Below are positions 34,002-44,059 of a DNA stretch of 45,113 nucleotides, piece after piece. Numbering within the stretch: position 1 is the stretch's first letter; each line of letters opens with the position of its first letter. The notes below the pieces were generated by a model. It searched no databases, had not been told where the DNA came from, and was given only the letters and a program-made list of their open reading frames with translations. The stretch comes from Prevotella sp. (lineage in GTDB: Bacteria > Bacteroidota > Bacteroidia > Bacteroidales > Bacteroidaceae): the NCBI GenBank assembly GCA_022771265.1, contig JALFCG010000036.1, positions 1 to 45,113 on the forward strand, in the 5' to 3' direction. The position numbers and the translations under genes are program-made.

Positions 34002-34972
34002 TTATTTTGTATTTCTTCGTTAAAGTGATGCTTCTCGTTCTCAGTAGCTTCTATCGAGCCGTAAGCATAATAGCCGATAAAGAATATCACCATCCTTACC
34101 ATAACCTCCACAAATCCTGCAAACGCCATGGTCACTGCCGTCAGCGGTACGATATATGATGGCATGCCAAGCGGGTCGCCGAGTATGACTCCAAAATTAG
34201 CCTGGAAGTTGGCAACCGCCACGACCAATGCGGGGAATGTAAGAAACAGCGACACCACCGCGACTAGCACCACAGCAGCAAAAATCACCACCACAAGCAA
34301 TCCAACATGCCGCATACCGACCACATAGTTTGCCCACAACGATTTCCACAGGCTCTGTTTCCCGTCCAATATGTATTTTGTCAATACATAAAGCAATGGA
34401 GCTGACAGCGGCACCAATGCTATGGCGACAGGTATCCACACCATGTTTTGAGGTATGAGTTCCTCACCGCCAACCTTGTTGACTGCTATCTTCAATACAA
34501 TAAACAGTGCAGTCACCACCGATGCCAAGACTGCTTCTCCGACAGCCGCTGCAAAGAACGCCTTCAATGTGCGCCATGCCCATCGCCATGAGAACTGCAC
34601 CCACTTTCCTCCATTTGGCATCTTACCTTCACGGTTGTAATGGTCAAGCATGTCAAAAGCTCTCGAATAAGTGGCTGCCTCTGCAAGCCCTCCAACGACC
34701 AATGCCAGAAGTGAAACGACAAAGACCGCCAGGTAGCTCTCGAGAAGTGACGGAAGGGATTGTGGATTGACGTAAGCCTGAAGGTTCAGTTGAGGATATT
34801 GTATAACTGCTATCGAACCGAGCACACTTGCGCACAAGGCAAATCCTGCGGCTGGAATCCACGAAGCTTTCAGTATTCTTCGGAAGTTTGACAAGTACAA
34901 ACTACAACCCATTTTTACGCATGAACGTGAGCTGCGACCCTTAAAAAGGGCATCTTCTTTGGTATTTTCCAT
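33998..34972 (-). CDS. Multi-pass membrane protein, unknown function
   Basis: The 324-residue protein has an N-terminal basic segment, about six hydrophobic helices (e.g. [20 protein letters not shown] and [19 protein letters not shown]) and a polar C terminus. It resembles Bacteroidales membrane proteins of the YciC/DUF4013 style only in layout. It is coupled to hisB by a four-base overlap. It is transcribed from the minus arm of the divergent promoter. Confidence 0.7.
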   Translation of the reverse strand: MENTKEDALFKGRSSRSCVKMGCSLYLSNFRRILKASWIPAAGFALCASVLGSIAVIQYPQLNLQAYVNPQSLPSLLESYLAVFVVSLLALVVGGLAEAATYSRAFDMLDHYNREGKMPNGGKWVQFSWRWAWRTLKAFFAAAVGEAVLASVVTALFIVLKIAVNKVGGEELIPQNMVWIPVAIALVPLSAPLLYVLTKYILDGKQSLWKSLWANYVVGMRHVGLLVVVIFAAVVLVAVVSLFLTFPALVVAVANFQANFGVILGDPLGMPSYIVPLTAVTMAFAGFVEVMVRMVIFFIGYYAYGSIEATENEKHHFNEEIQNN

Positions 34973-34999
34973 TTTTTTATGTTTTTATTTTCTTTGAGA

Positions 35000-35035
35000 G
35001 TTGCAAAGATAGTGATTTTTTGTTATCTTTGCAAC
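35000..35035. promoter_or_regulatory. Symmetric divergent promoter
   Basis: GTTGCAAAGATA (35000-35011) and TATCTTTGCAAC (35024-35035) are a perfect 12-base inverted repeat with a 12-base spacer. Each arm is both the -7 element of one gene (TATCTTTG at 35024-35031 plus; complement of 35004-35011 minus) and the -33 TTG of the other, with 20-base spacers in both directions. It serves the oxidoreductase gene and the membrane protein-hisB pair. Confidence 0.8.
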
Positions 35036-35051
35036 ATTATTAATACTTATT

Positions 35052-36035
35052 ATGAAAATATTGAAATGGGGCTTCATCGGATGCGGTGAAGTGACAGAGA
35101 AAAAAAGCGGTCCGGCGTTCAGCGAAGTGCCTGGCTCAACAGTGGAGGCTGTGATGAGCAGAAACGAGACAAACGCAAGGCGCTACGCCGAACGACACGG
35201 TATCAACAAATGGTACACCGACGCCCAGGAACTCATTGACGACCCTGACGTCAACGCCATATATATAGCCACACCTCCCTCAAGCCATGCCACCTTTGCC
35301 ATCATGGCAATGAAGGCGGGCAAACCGGTGTATGTGGAAAAGCCTTTAGCAGCCAACTACGAGGACTGCGCGCGCATCAACCGCGTGAGCGAGGAGACAC
35401 GAGTGCCGTGTTTCGTCGCCTATTACCGCCGTTACCTTCCTTATTTCCAGAAGGTGAAAGACATTGTAAGGGAAGGCACCATCGGAAACGTGATGAACGT
35501 GCAAGTGCGTTTTGCCGTCCCTCCTCGCGACCTTGACTATTCCCATCCCGAAAACTTGCCCTGGCGCTTGCAGCCCGACATTGCTGGCGGCGGGTATTTC
35601 TACGACCTCGCCCCTCACCAGCTCGACCTGCTGCAGGACATGTTCGGCGTGATTGTAGAAGCCAACGGCATCTGTGCCAACAGGGCTCACCTCTACAACG
35701 TGGAAGATTCGGTGAGCGCCTGCTTCAGGTTTGAGAGCGGACTGCCGGGAAGCGGCTCGTGGTGTTTCGTTGCCCATGATTCGGCAAAGGAAGACCGCAT
35801 AGAGGTCGTCGGCGACAAGGGACAGGTCAGCTTCTCGGTGTTCAACTACGAGCCTATCCATCTCCACACGCTCGAAGGCACAGAGAACCTTACGGTTCCC
35901 AACCCGCCGTACGTTCAGTATCCGTTGATAAAAAATGTAATCGAACATCTTCAGGGCATCGGCGTTTGCTCTTGTACAAGCGTGTCAGCGACACCGGTCA
36001 ACTGGGTGATGGACAGAATATTAGGAAAGTTCTGA
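35052..36035 (+). CDS. Gfo/Idh/MocA family NAD(P)-dependent oxidoreductase
   Basis: The 327-residue enzyme has the Rossmann start KWGFIGCGEVTEKKSG, VYVEKPLAANYEDC (the E-K-P sugar-dehydrogenase motif) and AGGGYFYDLAPHQLDLLQ with the conserved Asp and His. It should oxidise or reduce a sugar or sugar-like compound; the substrate is not predictable. Its stop overlaps the next start (TGATG), suggesting coupled translation. Confidence 0.9.
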   Translation: MKILKWGFIGCGEVTEKKSGPAFSEVPGSTVEAVMSRNETNARRYAERHGINKWYTDAQELIDDPDVNAIYIATPPSSHATFAIMAMKAGKPVYVEKPLAANYEDCARINRVSEETRVPCFVAYYRRYLPYFQKVKDIVREGTIGNVMNVQVRFAVPPRDLDYSHPENLPWRLQPDIAGGGYFYDLAPHQLDLLQDMFGVIVEANGICANRAHLYNVEDSVSACFRFESGLPGSGSWCFVAHDSAKEDRIEVVGDKGQVSFSVFNYEPIHLHTLEGTENLTVPNPPYVQYPLIKNVIEHLQGIGVCSCTSVSATPVNWVMDRILGKF

Positions 36036-37174
36036 TGAAACGACGCTCCCGAATTGTGAATAAACGAACAAGCCGTAGGCTGCCCTTCCTGTTGCTGCTG
36101 CTGGCGATGGCAATGACTACTACTGTCGCACTTGCCAACGACGAGCGTGGCGACTCCATACACGCGCCACAGTCGTCAGCCTTGGGCACCATAAAGAAAA
36201 CGGTAAGGGGATTCAGCGCCATCGACACCAACTACATCGAGCCGCAGCATTACAACTACGCCCTGATGGTACAGACGACCTACAACTACGACATGTATTG
36301 GCTACGGAGCAACAACGGCCAGGAAGTGATGTTCTCGCCCGACTTGGCACTGAGGGTCGGACCTTATTTCGGATGGCGATGGCTTTTCCTTGGCTATACC
36401 TTCGAACTGAAAAACATCGGAGTGAGCGACAACAAGCTGAAAAAGGAGTTCGCGTTGAGCCTTTACAGCTCGCAGATTGGTGTTGACCTGTTCTATCGGC
36501 GCACCGGCAATGACTACAAGATACGCAAGGCGCGTTTCGGCGAGGATGTAGATGTGTCTAAACTGAAGGATGTCGATTTCGACGGTATAAATGTTGGAAT
36601 CACGGGGTTCAACCTCTATTATATCTTCAACCACAACCGTTTCTCCTATCCCGCCGCCTTCTCACAGAGCACTATTCAGAAAATCAGCTGCGGCTCATGG
36701 CTCGCCGGCATAGGCTACACACGGCAAAGCCTCGAACTCGACCACGAGAAGCTGAAGAATTTATTGGAGCAGCGGGCAGAGATTAACAACGTCAAAATCG
36801 ACAGTTCACTGATGTTCAACAGTGTGAAATACTACGACATCAACCTCTCCGTTGGCTATGCCTACAACTGGGTGTTCGCCAAGAACTGGCTCTACTGCAC
36901 CAGCCTGTCGGCAGCCCTGTCTTACAAGAATTCTCACGGTTCGGTCAGTAATGACGATATTTCCGGCTTTACATTCAAGAACTTCAACCTCGACGGCATT
37001 GCACGCCTTGGACTGGTTTACAACAACATGCGATGGTACGCCGGCTCGAGTGTCATCCTCCACAGCTACAACTACCACAAGCCGCGCTTCTCGACCAACA
37101 ACATCTTCGGAAGCCTGAACGTCTATGTGGGCATGAACTTCGGAGTGAAAAAACAATATAAGAAGAAAAAATGA
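36035..37174 (+). CDS. DUF4421 family secreted protein
   Basis: The start at 36035 overlaps the preceding TGA and gives a signal peptide (PFLLLLLAMAMTTTVALA). The 379-residue product is rich in alternating hydrophobic strands with aromatic ends (YYDINLSVGYAYNWVF, MRWYAGSSVILHSYNY), the look of an outer-membrane beta-barrel, and matches the DUF4421 pattern (GYTFELKNIG, SLYSSQIGVDLFYRRTG). Function unknown. It overlaps the DUF1460 gene by four bases. Confidence 0.8.
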   Translation: MKRRSRIVNKRTSRRLPFLLLLLAMAMTTTVALANDERGDSIHAPQSSALGTIKKTVRGFSAIDTNYIEPQHYNYALMVQTTYNYDMYWLRSNNGQEVMFSPDLALRVGPYFGWRWLFLGYTFELKNIGVSDNKLKKEFALSLYSSQIGVDLFYRRTGNDYKIRKARFGEDVDVSKLKDVDFDGINVGITGFNLYYIFNHNRFSYPAAFSQSTIQKISCGSWLAGIGYTRQSLELDHEKLKNLLEQRAEINNVKIDSSLMFNSVKYYDINLSVGYAYNWVFAKNWLYCTSLSAALSYKNSHGSVSNDDISGFTFKNFNLDGIARLGLVYNNMRWYAGSSVILHSYNYHKPRFSTNNIFGSLNVYVGMNFGVKKQYKKKK

Positions 37175-38046
37175 AAACGTACATATATATAATAATGTGT
37201 ACTCTCCTGACTTTTCTTCACTGTCAGGAAGTCCTTTCCGCCGACGGCAACGCTGTCTATAAGCCTGCCGACAGCACTTTTGTCGAGCGTTTACTCTCGG
37301 AGTCGATGGCTCTCAAGCCGACCGACAACAAGGTGCTGTTCTTCGCCCGCAAGTTCATCGGCACTCCCTACGTTGCCAAAACACTTGAGGTCGCCGACCC
37401 TGAGAGGCTTGTCGTCAACACCCGCCAGCTCGACTGCACCACACTTGTTGAAACAGTGACAGCCCTCACTCTTTGCAGCTCTGACGGCAAATACCATTTC
37501 CACGACTTCGTCTCTGCGCTTCGTTCAGTCAGGTATCGCGGCGGAGTGTGTTCAGGCTATCCCAGCCGCCTTCACTATTTCTCAGAGTGGATTGTCGATA
37601 ACTCGCGCAAGGGCTTTGTCGAAGAGGAAGGACATGACACCGCGCCGTTTGTCGGCAAACAGGCACTGCGCCTCCGTTTTATGGGCAGCAACCACGACAA
37701 ATATCCCATACTGGTGAAGCATCCCGACATGGTGACCGACATCCGCCGCCACGAACGACTTCTCGACGGCAAGGAGTTCAGCTTCATTCCAAAGTCTATG
37801 GTGAAAGACTCTCCGGAAATGCGACATGCCATTGCCGACGGCGACATCATCGCCATAACGACCTCAAAGCCCGGACTCGACATCGCCCACGTGGGATTCG
37901 CCGTGTGGAAACCTGACGGGCTACACTTACTTAACGCCTCGATGACGAAGAAAAAAGTAGTGGAGGATTCGGAACTGCTTGGCTCGTATCTCTCAAGACA
38001 CAAGACGTTCACGGGGATAAGGAGGGTGAAAATATTGAAATATTGA
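37171..38046 (+). CDS. DUF1460 family secreted amidase-like protein
   Basis: The 291-residue protein has a signal peptide (YIYIIMCTLLTFLHCQEVLS) and the DUF1460 fold, an NlpC/P60-like amidase related to peptidoglycan amidases: LDCTTLVETV with the catalytic-type Cys, YPSRLHYFSEW, and LDIAHVGFAVW with the His. It probably acts on cell-wall peptides in the periplasm. It overlaps the DUF4421 gene and ends in an ATATTGAAA repeat run like that after the histidine kinase gene. Confidence 0.85.
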   Translation: MKTYIYIIMCTLLTFLHCQEVLSADGNAVYKPADSTFVERLLSESMALKPTDNKVLFFARKFIGTPYVAKTLEVADPERLVVNTRQLDCTTLVETVTALTLCSSDGKYHFHDFVSALRSVRYRGGVCSGYPSRLHYFSEWIVDNSRKGFVEEEGHDTAPFVGKQALRLRFMGSNHDKYPILVKHPDMVTDIRRHERLLDGKEFSFIPKSMVKDSPEMRHAIADGDIIAITTSKPGLDIAHVGFAVWKPDGLHLLNASMTKKKVVEDSELLGSYLSRHKTFTGIRRVKILKY

Positions 38047-38076
38047 AAGATTTAGAAATTAAAAATATCAAAAGTT

Positions 38077-38460
38077 ATGGAATTACCTGATTTTATGAGT
38101 TATGCCAGCAAATTCTCGGCAACCGACTTCGTGGACAAGATTTCACGTATTGCAAAAAGAGCTGGAGCAAAATTGGTTTATGCAGCTTTGATTCTCTACT
38201 ACACTCTGCAGAGCGAAAAAGTGTCGAAGACCGACAAAGCTCTCATCATTGGAGCACTGGGCTACATGATCAGCCCGCTCGATGCCATTCCTGACGCCAT
38301 TCCCATCGTCGGACTGACCGACGACCTGGGCGTGCTGATTTACGTCCTGCGCAAAGTGTGGGTCAACGTCGAACCGGAAATCAAGGACAAGGCTAAGGAA
38401 CGCCTCTCGAAGTGGTTTGACGAAGACGAGATCAAGGAAATTGACGACTTAGGCATTTAA
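38077..38460 (+). CDS. YkvA family (DUF1232) membrane protein
   Basis: The 127-residue protein holds the DUF1232 core: KTDKALIIGALGYMISPLDAIPDAIPIVGLTDDLGVL in which the S-P-x-D-x-I-P-D motif and one or two hydrophobic segments are clear. Function is not known; family members are small inner-membrane proteins. It ends with a charged tail. The engB gene starts three bases after its stop. Confidence 0.85.
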   Translation: MELPDFMSYASKFSATDFVDKISRIAKRAGAKLVYAALILYYTLQSEKVSKTDKALIIGALGYMISPLDAIPDAIPIVGLTDDLGVLIYVLRKVWVNVEPEIKDKAKERLSKWFDEDEIKEIDDLGI

Positions 38461-38463
38461 GCA

Positions 38464-39075
38464 ATGGAAATAAAGACAGCAGAATTTGTCATCTCGGCTC
38501 CCAATGTCAACATGTGTCCTGCCGACACCAAGCCCGAGTATGCCTTCATAGGCAGGTCGAATGTCGGTAAGTCAAGCCTCATCAACATGCTTTGCCGCAA
38601 CAAAAAGCTGGCAAAAACATCGTCCACGCCTGGCAAGACGCTGCTCATCAACCACTTCATCATCAACAAGGAGTGGTATCTGGTTGACTTGCCCGGCTAT
38701 GGATTCGCCAAAAGGTCGAAGACGGAAATCGCAAAGCTCGACCAAATGATTCGCGGATACATCCTCCAGCGCCAACAGCTCGTCAACGTGTTTGTGCTCG
38801 TTGACGTGAGACTTGAGCCGCAGGCCATCGACATTGAATTCATCAACTGGCTCGGACAAAGCGGCATCCCCTTCTGCTTAGTGTTCACCAAGGCCGACAA
38901 GCTCACCGCCTCAAAGGTGCAGTCGAACGTTGCGGCTTACAAGAGGAAACTTGAGGAGACATGGGAGGAGATGCCGCCAATGTTCGTGTCGTCAAGCGAA
39001 AAACGACAGGGACGCGAGGAACTGCTCGACTATATCGAAAGTATCAACAAGCAGCTCAAGGAGGGCAACGACTGA
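38464..39075 (+). CDS. engB: Ribosome biogenesis GTP-binding protein EngB/YsxC
   Basis: EngB is an essential GTPase needed for assembly of the 50S subunit. G1 [12 protein letters not shown] lies near residue 30, G3 DLPGYGFA near residue 77, G4 TKADK near residue 142. The 203-residue length is normal. It precedes the ABC-F gene, whose start is two bases after its stop. Confidence 0.93.
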   Translation: MEIKTAEFVISAPNVNMCPADTKPEYAFIGRSNVGKSSLINMLCRNKKLAKTSSTPGKTLLINHFIINKEWYLVDLPGYGFAKRSKTEIAKLDQMIRGYILQRQQLVNVFVLVDVRLEPQAIDIEFINWLGQSGIPFCLVFTKADKLTASKVQSNVAAYKRKLEETWEEMPPMFVSSSEKRQGREELLDYIESINKQLKEGND

Positions 39076-39077
39076 CA

Positions 39078-40865
39078 ATGGCACAGGACACTCCAATGCT
39101 TGAGGCGCGCAACGTCACCAAGTCGTTCGGCTCCCTCGTGCTCTTCGAGAACCTTTGCTTCAGCGTTGCGCAGGGACAAAAGGTGGGACTGGTCGCCAAA
39201 AACGGTACAGGAAAGTCAACACTCCTGTCCATCATCGCCGGACACGAGGGATGCGACAGCGGAAGCATCATCTTCCGGCGTGACATCAAGGTCGGAATAC
39301 TCGAACAGACCCCAAAGTTCGACCCCGAAGAGACAGTGCTCGACGCTTGCTTCAACCACAAGGGTGAGGAGGAGAAAGTGCTGCGCGCAAAGCAGATTCT
39401 CACGCAACTGAAAATACGCGACCTCCAGCAGCCTATGGGACAGCTCAGCGGCGGACAGCAGAAGCGTGTGGCTCTCGCCAACGTGCTCATCACCGAGCCC
39501 GACATGCTCATACTCGACGAGCCGACCAACCATCTCGACCTCGAGATGATAGAATGGCTCGAAGGCTTCCTCAACAGAAGCAACCGGACGCTACTCATGG
39601 TCACCCACGACCGTTTCTTCCTCGACCGCGTCTGCTCGGTAATCATGGAGCTCGACGACCGCACGCTATACACCTACCGCGGCAACTTCTCCTATTATCT
39701 CGAAAAACGGCAGGAGCGCATCGACGCACGAAGAGCGGAGATAGCAAGGGCCAACAACCTCTACCGCACCGAACTGGAGTGGATGAGGCGACAGCCACAG
39801 GCACGCGGACACAAGGCGAAATACCGTGAGGACGCCTTCTACGAGCTTGAGAAGGTTGCCCACCAGCGCATGGAAGAACGACAGATGCGACTGAAATCGT
39901 CGAAAGTGTATATCGGAAGTAAAATTTTCGAGTGCCAGTACATCTCAAAGAGCTTCGCTCCCGACAAGGTCATCCTTCGTGACTTCTACTACAACTTCAA
40001 CAGGTTCGAGAAAATGGGAATAGTAGGCAATAACGGTACCGGAAAGTCAACATTCCTCAAGATTCTGCTCGGACAGACCGAGCTCGACGCCGGACGAGTG
40101 GTTGTGGGCGAGACAGTGCGATTCGGCTACTTCTCGCAGGAAGGACTGAAGTTCGACGAAGGACAGAAGGTCATCGACGTCATCACCGACATTGCAGACT
40201 ATATCGACCTCGGAGGCGGTCGCCACTTGACGGCCTCGCAACTTCTACAGCACTTCCTCTTCACCCCCGACCAGCAATACAACTACGTTGCAAAGCTAAG
40301 CGGCGGCGAGCGCAGGAAGCTCTATCTCTGCACCGTGCTGATGCAGAACCCCAACTTTCTGGTACTCGACGAGCCGACCAACGACCTCGACATCACCACG
40401 CTAAGCATCCTTGAGGAATACCTTCAGGACTTCCCCGGCTGCGTCATCGTCGTGAGCCACGACCGATTCTTCATGGACCGCGTCGTTGACCATCTCCTCG
40501 TGTTCAAGGGCGACGGAGAAGTGAAAGACTTCCCTGGCAACTACAGCCAATACCGCGAGTGGTCACAACTGCAGTCGAAGGAAGACCTGAAGAAGAAGGA
40601 CGAGCCTAAGGAAAAGAAAGGCACAGCTTCCTGGCGTAACGACACAAGAAGGAAAATGTCGTTCAAGGAAAAACGTGAGTTTGAACAACTTGAGAAAGAC
40701 ATAGCATCACTCGAAGCCGAACAAAAAGTCATCGAAGAGCAGCTATGCAGCGGAACGCTTTCCGTCGAGGAACTGACGGAGAAAAGCAAAAGACTGCCAC
40801 TGCTCAAGGACGAGCTGGAAGAGAAAGAGATGAGATGGCTCGAACTAAGCGAGATTGAAGCATGA
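39078..40865 (+). CDS. ABC-F family ATPase
   Basis: The start at 39078 gives 595 residues beginning [18 protein letters not shown]; upstream in-frame codons belong to the engB overlap. Two ABC cassettes are present: Walker [11 protein letters not shown] and GNNGTGKST, signatures LSGGQQKR and LSGGERRK, Walker [12 protein letters not shown] and [12 protein letters not shown] charged linker separates them and a coiled coil forms the last 75 residues, as in Uup-like ABC-F proteins. These act on the ribosome or DNA, not in transport. It is coupled to recR by a four-base overlap. Confidence 0.9.
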   Translation: MAQDTPMLEARNVTKSFGSLVLFENLCFSVAQGQKVGLVAKNGTGKSTLLSIIAGHEGCDSGSIIFRRDIKVGILEQTPKFDPEETVLDACFNHKGEEEKVLRAKQILTQLKIRDLQQPMGQLSGGQQKRVALANVLITEPDMLILDEPTNHLDLEMIEWLEGFLNRSNRTLLMVTHDRFFLDRVCSVIMELDDRTLYTYRGNFSYYLEKRQERIDARRAEIARANNLYRTELEWMRRQPQARGHKAKYREDAFYELEKVAHQRMEERQMRLKSSKVYIGSKIFECQYISKSFAPDKVILRDFYYNFNRFEKMGIVGNNGTGKSTFLKILLGQTELDAGRVVVGETVRFGYFSQEGLKFDEGQKVIDVITDIADYIDLGGGRHLTASQLLQHFLFTPDQQYNYVAKLSGGERRKLYLCTVLMQNPNFLVLDEPTNDLDITTLSILEEYLQDFPGCVIVVSHDRFFMDRVVDHLLVFKGDGEVKDFPGNYSQYREWSQLQSKEDLKKKDEPKEKKGTASWRNDTRRKMSFKEKREFEQLEKDIASLEAEQKVIEEQLCSGTLSVEELTEKSKRLPLLKDELEEKEMRWLELSEIEA

Positions 40866-41476
40866 GCATGATGAACAAATTCCCGTCAACACTACTCGAG
40901 AAGGCAGTAGGGGAAATATCACGACTGCCGGGCATTGGGCGAAAGACTGCACTGCGACTGGCTCTACATATTCTTCGACAGGATATGGAGACTGCCGACG
41001 CACTCGCAAACGCCATCGTCAATCTTCGCCACGAAGTGAAATACTGCAAAGTATGTCATAATATTTCCGACGGCGACATCTGTGAGGTATGCTCCGACAC
41101 ACGCCGCGACAGCACTGTCATCTGTGTTGTGGAGAACGTACAGGACGTCATGGCGATTGAAAACACCCAGCAGTTCAATGGTCTCTACCACGTTCTCGGA
41201 GGCATCATTTCACCGATGGACGGCATTGGCCCTGCCGACCTGACAATCGACTCTCTCGTGGAAAGAGTAAGAAATGGCGAAGTAAAAGAAGTGATTCTCG
41301 CACTCTCATCGACCATGGAGGGCGACACCACCAACTTCTACATCTCCCGCCGACTCGCCGACTGCGACGTGGCTGTCACGGTCATCGCCCGCGGCATATC
41401 CGTCGGCAACGAACTGGAATATACCGACGAGGTCACACTCGGACGCTCAATAGTCAACAGGACACCAATGAAATGA
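40862..41476 (+). CDS. recR: Recombination mediator RecR
   Basis: RecR with RecO and RecF loads RecA at gaps. The 204-residue protein has the helix-hairpin-helix [16 protein letters not shown], the zinc finger [16 protein letters not shown] and the Toprim segment [12 protein letters not shown]. The ATG at 40862 overlaps the preceding stop; 40868 is an alternative start. Confidence 0.95.
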   Translation: MSMMNKFPSTLLEKAVGEISRLPGIGRKTALRLALHILRQDMETADALANAIVNLRHEVKYCKVCHNISDGDICEVCSDTRRDSTVICVVENVQDVMAIENTQQFNGLYHVLGGIISPMDGIGPADLTIDSLVERVRNGEVKEVILALSSTMEGDTTNFYISRRLADCDVAVTVIARGISVGNELEYTDEVTLGRSIVNRTPMK

Positions 41477-41492
41477 TAATTCCCAAATAAAG

Positions 41493-41918
41493 ATGAATAA
41501 TACTGTAAAGATACTTCAATGCCTCTTTTGGGGTTCAATAGCAGTGGGAGTGCTCATGGCTACAGCCTTCGAGACCGACATCCTCGCCACAGGCGAGATG
41601 GCTGGCGACAAGGTGACGGAATACTACTGGACAGTGGGACTTGAACTCACCACTATAGCCATACTGCCCACGGCACTGCGCCTGATGAAACTGTCATCAG
41701 TAAGCGAAGCCGTCAAGAATAACGGGAAAGCCTACATGCGCCTTGCCATGCTCCGCCTGTCGGCAATCGCCCTGACGATGCTTGCCAACGCCGTGCTCTA
41801 CTATCTCTTCATGCAGACCACTTTCGGCTACCTCGCCATCATCTGCCTGATTTCCATGGCTTTTGTATATCCCAGTGCCTCACGTTGCAAGTCGGAAATG
41901 TCGGTTGAAGAGCCATGA
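41493..41918 (+). CDS. Small four-helix membrane protein, unknown function
   Basis: The 141 residues contain four hydrophobic segments (about 8-25, 48-63, 83-103, 112-128) and end in a short polar tail. No motif was recognised. It lies 16 bases after recR and overlaps the glycosyltransferase gene by four bases, so it belongs to the same run. Confidence 0.7.
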   Translation: MNNTVKILQCLFWGSIAVGVLMATAFETDILATGEMAGDKVTEYYWTVGLELTTIAILPTALRLMKLSSVSEAVKNNGKAYMRLAMLRLSAIALTMLANAVLYYLFMQTTFGYLAIICLISMAFVYPSASRCKSEMSVEEP

Positions 41919-43099
41919 AGGTGAGTGTCGTCATAGTAAGCTACAACGTCAGCCACTATCTCCTGCAGTGTCTTGACAGCGTGAAGCGATCCTTGCGAGG
42001 CATCGAAAGTGAGGTGATTGTCATCGACAACCACTCCCGCGACGACTCCCCAAACCTTGTGCGCCGCTACCACCCAGAGGCGAGGGTCATCGAGAGTCTC
42101 CATAACCTCGGCTTTGCCAAGGCCAACAACATCGCCATCCGACAGGCAAAGGGCGACTATGTGCTGCTTGTCAACCCCGACACTTTCCTTGGAGAGAACG
42201 CCATCGGTGATGTCGTGAATTTTCTCGACAGTCACCAACGAGCCGGAGCAGTAGGGCTCATGATGGTCAACGCCGACGGCACCCTTGCCCCGGAGTCGAG
42301 AAGAGCAGTTCCGACACCAATGACCGCCTTCTACAAGTTCACCGGGCTCTGTTCAATGTTCCCCAAAAACCGACGGTTCGGGAATTACTATCTCGGCTTC
42401 TTGCCGTGGGACTCACCGCAACGGATAGAGGTTGTGAGCGGTGCCTTCTGCATGGTGCGCAAGACTGTGCTCGACACCATAGGCCTGCTCGACGAGGACT
42501 ATTTCATGTATGGCGAAGACATCGACCTCTCGTGCCGCATATTAAAGGCAGGCTACGAAAACTGGTATCTACCTGCACGCATAGTCCACTACAAAGGCGA
42601 GAGCACCCAAAAGTCGTCGTTCGCCCACGTCCATGTCTTCTATCGTGCAATGTTGATATTTTTCAGAAAGCACTACAGCCATCTCGCCGCCATTATCTCG
42701 GTACCCATCGAGGCAGCCATCCTCGTGAAAGCCCTTTCCGCCGCAGTCGTGACGACATACCGGAAAATGAAGAAGTCACTCGGCTTCCCCTACCCTTCTC
42801 ACGTCACATCCTCGATGGAGTTCCACTGTTTCGGCACAGAAGCCACGATTGAAGCCTGCCGGCAAATCTGCTCCACACATGCCATCATCGCCCACTTCCA
42901 CGTCACTACCGACACTACATATATATACAATGTGGTCAACGGCATCAAACGCCAGTCGGTGATTGTGCTCGACCCTTCGTCGCTTGGTTTCTCCACAGTC
43001 ATCGACATTCTCACAACGCACAGTCACGCGCCCGTCACCCTCGGCACCTATCATCCTTCGACAAATAGCATAATAACAATTAACGACATAATAAGATGA
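41915..43099 (+). CDS. Family 2 glycosyltransferase, rhamnosyltransferase-like, with C-terminal extension
   Basis: The 394-residue protein begins MKVSVVIVSYNVSHYLLQCL, has VLLVNPDTFLG as the nucleotide-binding acidic site and FMYGEDIDLSCRILKAGY as the catalytic acid region, as in WbbL-type GT2 enzymes. One or two hydrophobic helices follow near residues 255-285. The last 100 residues (FHCFGTEATIEACRQI onwards) form a separate small alpha/beta region of unknown role. It overlaps both neighbours by four bases. Confidence 0.88.
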   Translation: MKVSVVIVSYNVSHYLLQCLDSVKRSLRGIESEVIVIDNHSRDDSPNLVRRYHPEARVIESLHNLGFAKANNIAIRQAKGDYVLLVNPDTFLGENAIGDVVNFLDSHQRAGAVGLMMVNADGTLAPESRRAVPTPMTAFYKFTGLCSMFPKNRRFGNYYLGFLPWDSPQRIEVVSGAFCMVRKTVLDTIGLLDEDYFMYGEDIDLSCRILKAGYENWYLPARIVHYKGESTQKSSFAHVHVFYRAMLIFFRKHYSHLAAIISVPIEAAILVKALSAAVVTTYRKMKKSLGFPYPSHVTSSMEFHCFGTEATIEACRQICSTHAIIAHFHVTTDTTYIYNVVNGIKRQSVIVLDPSSLGFSTVIDILTTHSHAPVTLGTYHPSTNSIITINDIIR

Positions 43100-43599
43100 A
43101 ACACGTCAGACTAAGGGCAATGGAGCCCGAAGACCTCCAGGACCTCTACGACATCGAGAACGAACTCGAGCTCTGCACCGTAGGCTACAGCAACGCTCCC
43201 TATTCCCGCTATCTCCTCCACGACTACATAGCCAACTCCACATGCGACATCTATGCCGACCGCCAGCTGAGGCTCATGGCAGAGGACGACCAAGGCAACG
43301 TCGTGGGCATTGCCGACCTCAACGACTTCGAGCCTCGCCACAATCGTGCCGAGATGGGCATCGTGGTGCGCAAGAGCCGCCGCGGCGAAGGCTACGCCCA
43401 CGCGATGGTTGACAAGCTCCTCCACTACGCCCGCACCGTCATCCATCTCCATCAGGTCTATGTAGTCATCTCAGAAGACAACCAGCCCTTGATAGAAATG
43501 TTCAAGTCAATGGGTTTTAAGGGCGAAAAAACACTCGAAGAATGGCTTTTTGACGGCGAAAAATACAAAAATGCCATATTTTTACACCTTTTCCTGTAA
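43096..43599 (+). CDS. GNAT family N-acetyltransferase
   Basis: The 167-residue protein follows the GNAT/SpeG-RimJ pattern: VRLRAMEPEDLQDLYDIEN start, MAEDDQGNVVGIADL, and the acetyl-CoA loop VRKSRRGEGYAHAMVDKLL, then SEDNQPLIEMFKSMGF. It acetylates an unknown amine. It closes the plus-strand run; a tRNA promoter begins just after its stop. Confidence 0.9.
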   Translation: MKHVRLRAMEPEDLQDLYDIENELELCTVGYSNAPYSRYLLHDYIANSTCDIYADRQLRLMAEDDQGNVVGIADLNDFEPRHNRAEMGIVVRKSRRGEGYAHAMVDKLLHYARTVIHLHQVYVVISEDNQPLIEMFKSMGFKGEKTLEEWLFDGEKYKNAIFLHLFL

Positions 43600-43614
43600 T
43601 TTCTTCACAAAAAA

Positions 43615-43646
43615 TTTGGTGGATTGAAAATTAATGCGTACCTTTG
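43615..43646 (+). promoter_or_regulatory. Promoter of the tRNA-Asp pair
   Basis: TTTG at 43615-43618, 20 bases, TACCTTTG at 43639-43646, a full match to the Bacteroidota pattern, 26 bases before the first tRNA. Confidence 0.75.
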
Positions 43647-43672
43647 CACCCGCAAATGAGGAAAACCACTGA

Positions 43673-43749
43673 GGTGCGTTAGTTCAGTTGGTTAGAATAC
43701 ATGCCTGTCACGCATGGGGTCACGGGTTCGAGTCCCGTACGCACCGCCA
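43673..43749 (+). tRNA. tRNA-Asp (GTC), first copy, CCA encoded
   Basis: Acceptor arm GGTGCGT/ACGCACC (43673-43679 and 43739-43745), discriminator G at 43746, anticodon stem CATGC/GCATG with anticodon GTC at 43707-43709, T arm ACGGG-TTCGAGT-CCCGT. The next three bases are CCA (43747-43749). Confidence 0.95.
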
Positions 43750-43777
43750 CTCTTTTTCCTTCAAATGCAACCAACGA

Positions 43778-43851
43778 GGTGCGTTAGTTCAGTTGGTTAG
43801 AATACATGCCTGTCACGCATGGGGTCACGGGTTCGAGTCCCGTACGCACCG
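43778..43851 (+). tRNA. tRNA-Asp (GTC), second copy, CCA not encoded
   Basis: It is identical to the first copy over all 74 bases (acceptor arm to discriminator G at 43851) but is followed by CAA, so CCA must be added after transcription. It lies 28 bases after the first and shares its promoter; an intrinsic terminator follows. Confidence 0.95.
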
Positions 43852-43856
43852 CAAGT

Positions 43857-43887
43857 AAAAGTGAACTTCACAGTTCACTTTTTTTTG
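43857..43887 (+). terminator. Intrinsic terminator of the tRNA-Asp pair
   Basis: AAAAGTGAACT (43857-43867) and AGTTCACTTTT (43872-43882) form a perfect 11-base stem with loop TCAC, continuing into a T-run. Confidence 0.85.
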
Positions 43888-43905
43888 TGTCTTGTACCAA
43901 AAACA

Positions 43906-43938
43906 GGTGGTGATGCCGATATTCCGACAGTCACCACC
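43906..43938. repeat. Hairpin after the DUF5675 remnant
   Basis: GGTGGTGA (43906-43913) pairs with TCACCACC (43931-43938) across a 17-base loop. It lies just past the stop of the minus-strand remnant at 43953 and may be the leftover terminator of that gene. Confidence 0.5.
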
Positions 43939-43952
43939 TTATTGCAATAAAT

Positions 43953-44039
43953 TTAGTTCATAAAGGTTTGTCCTTCCAAATGCAGTTCGCCGAGAGTCCT
44001 GTCCTTGGCGAACACCTTTCTTATCAATGTCATTTTCAT
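43953..44039 (-). pseudogene. Truncated DUF5675-like phage protein
   Basis: The ATG complementary to 44037-44039 opens MKMTLIRKVFAKDRTLGELH followed by LEGQTFMN and a stop at 43953-43955. This is the typical N terminus of DUF5675 phage-associated proteins (L-I-R-K ... T-x-G-E-L-x-x-x-G), which normally continue for about 120 more residues. The remainder is absent, so it looks like a remnant cut off on the tRNA side. A natural 28-residue protein is less likely. Confidence 0.55.
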
Positions 44040-44059
44040 AATGGTATGGCTTAAAATTA

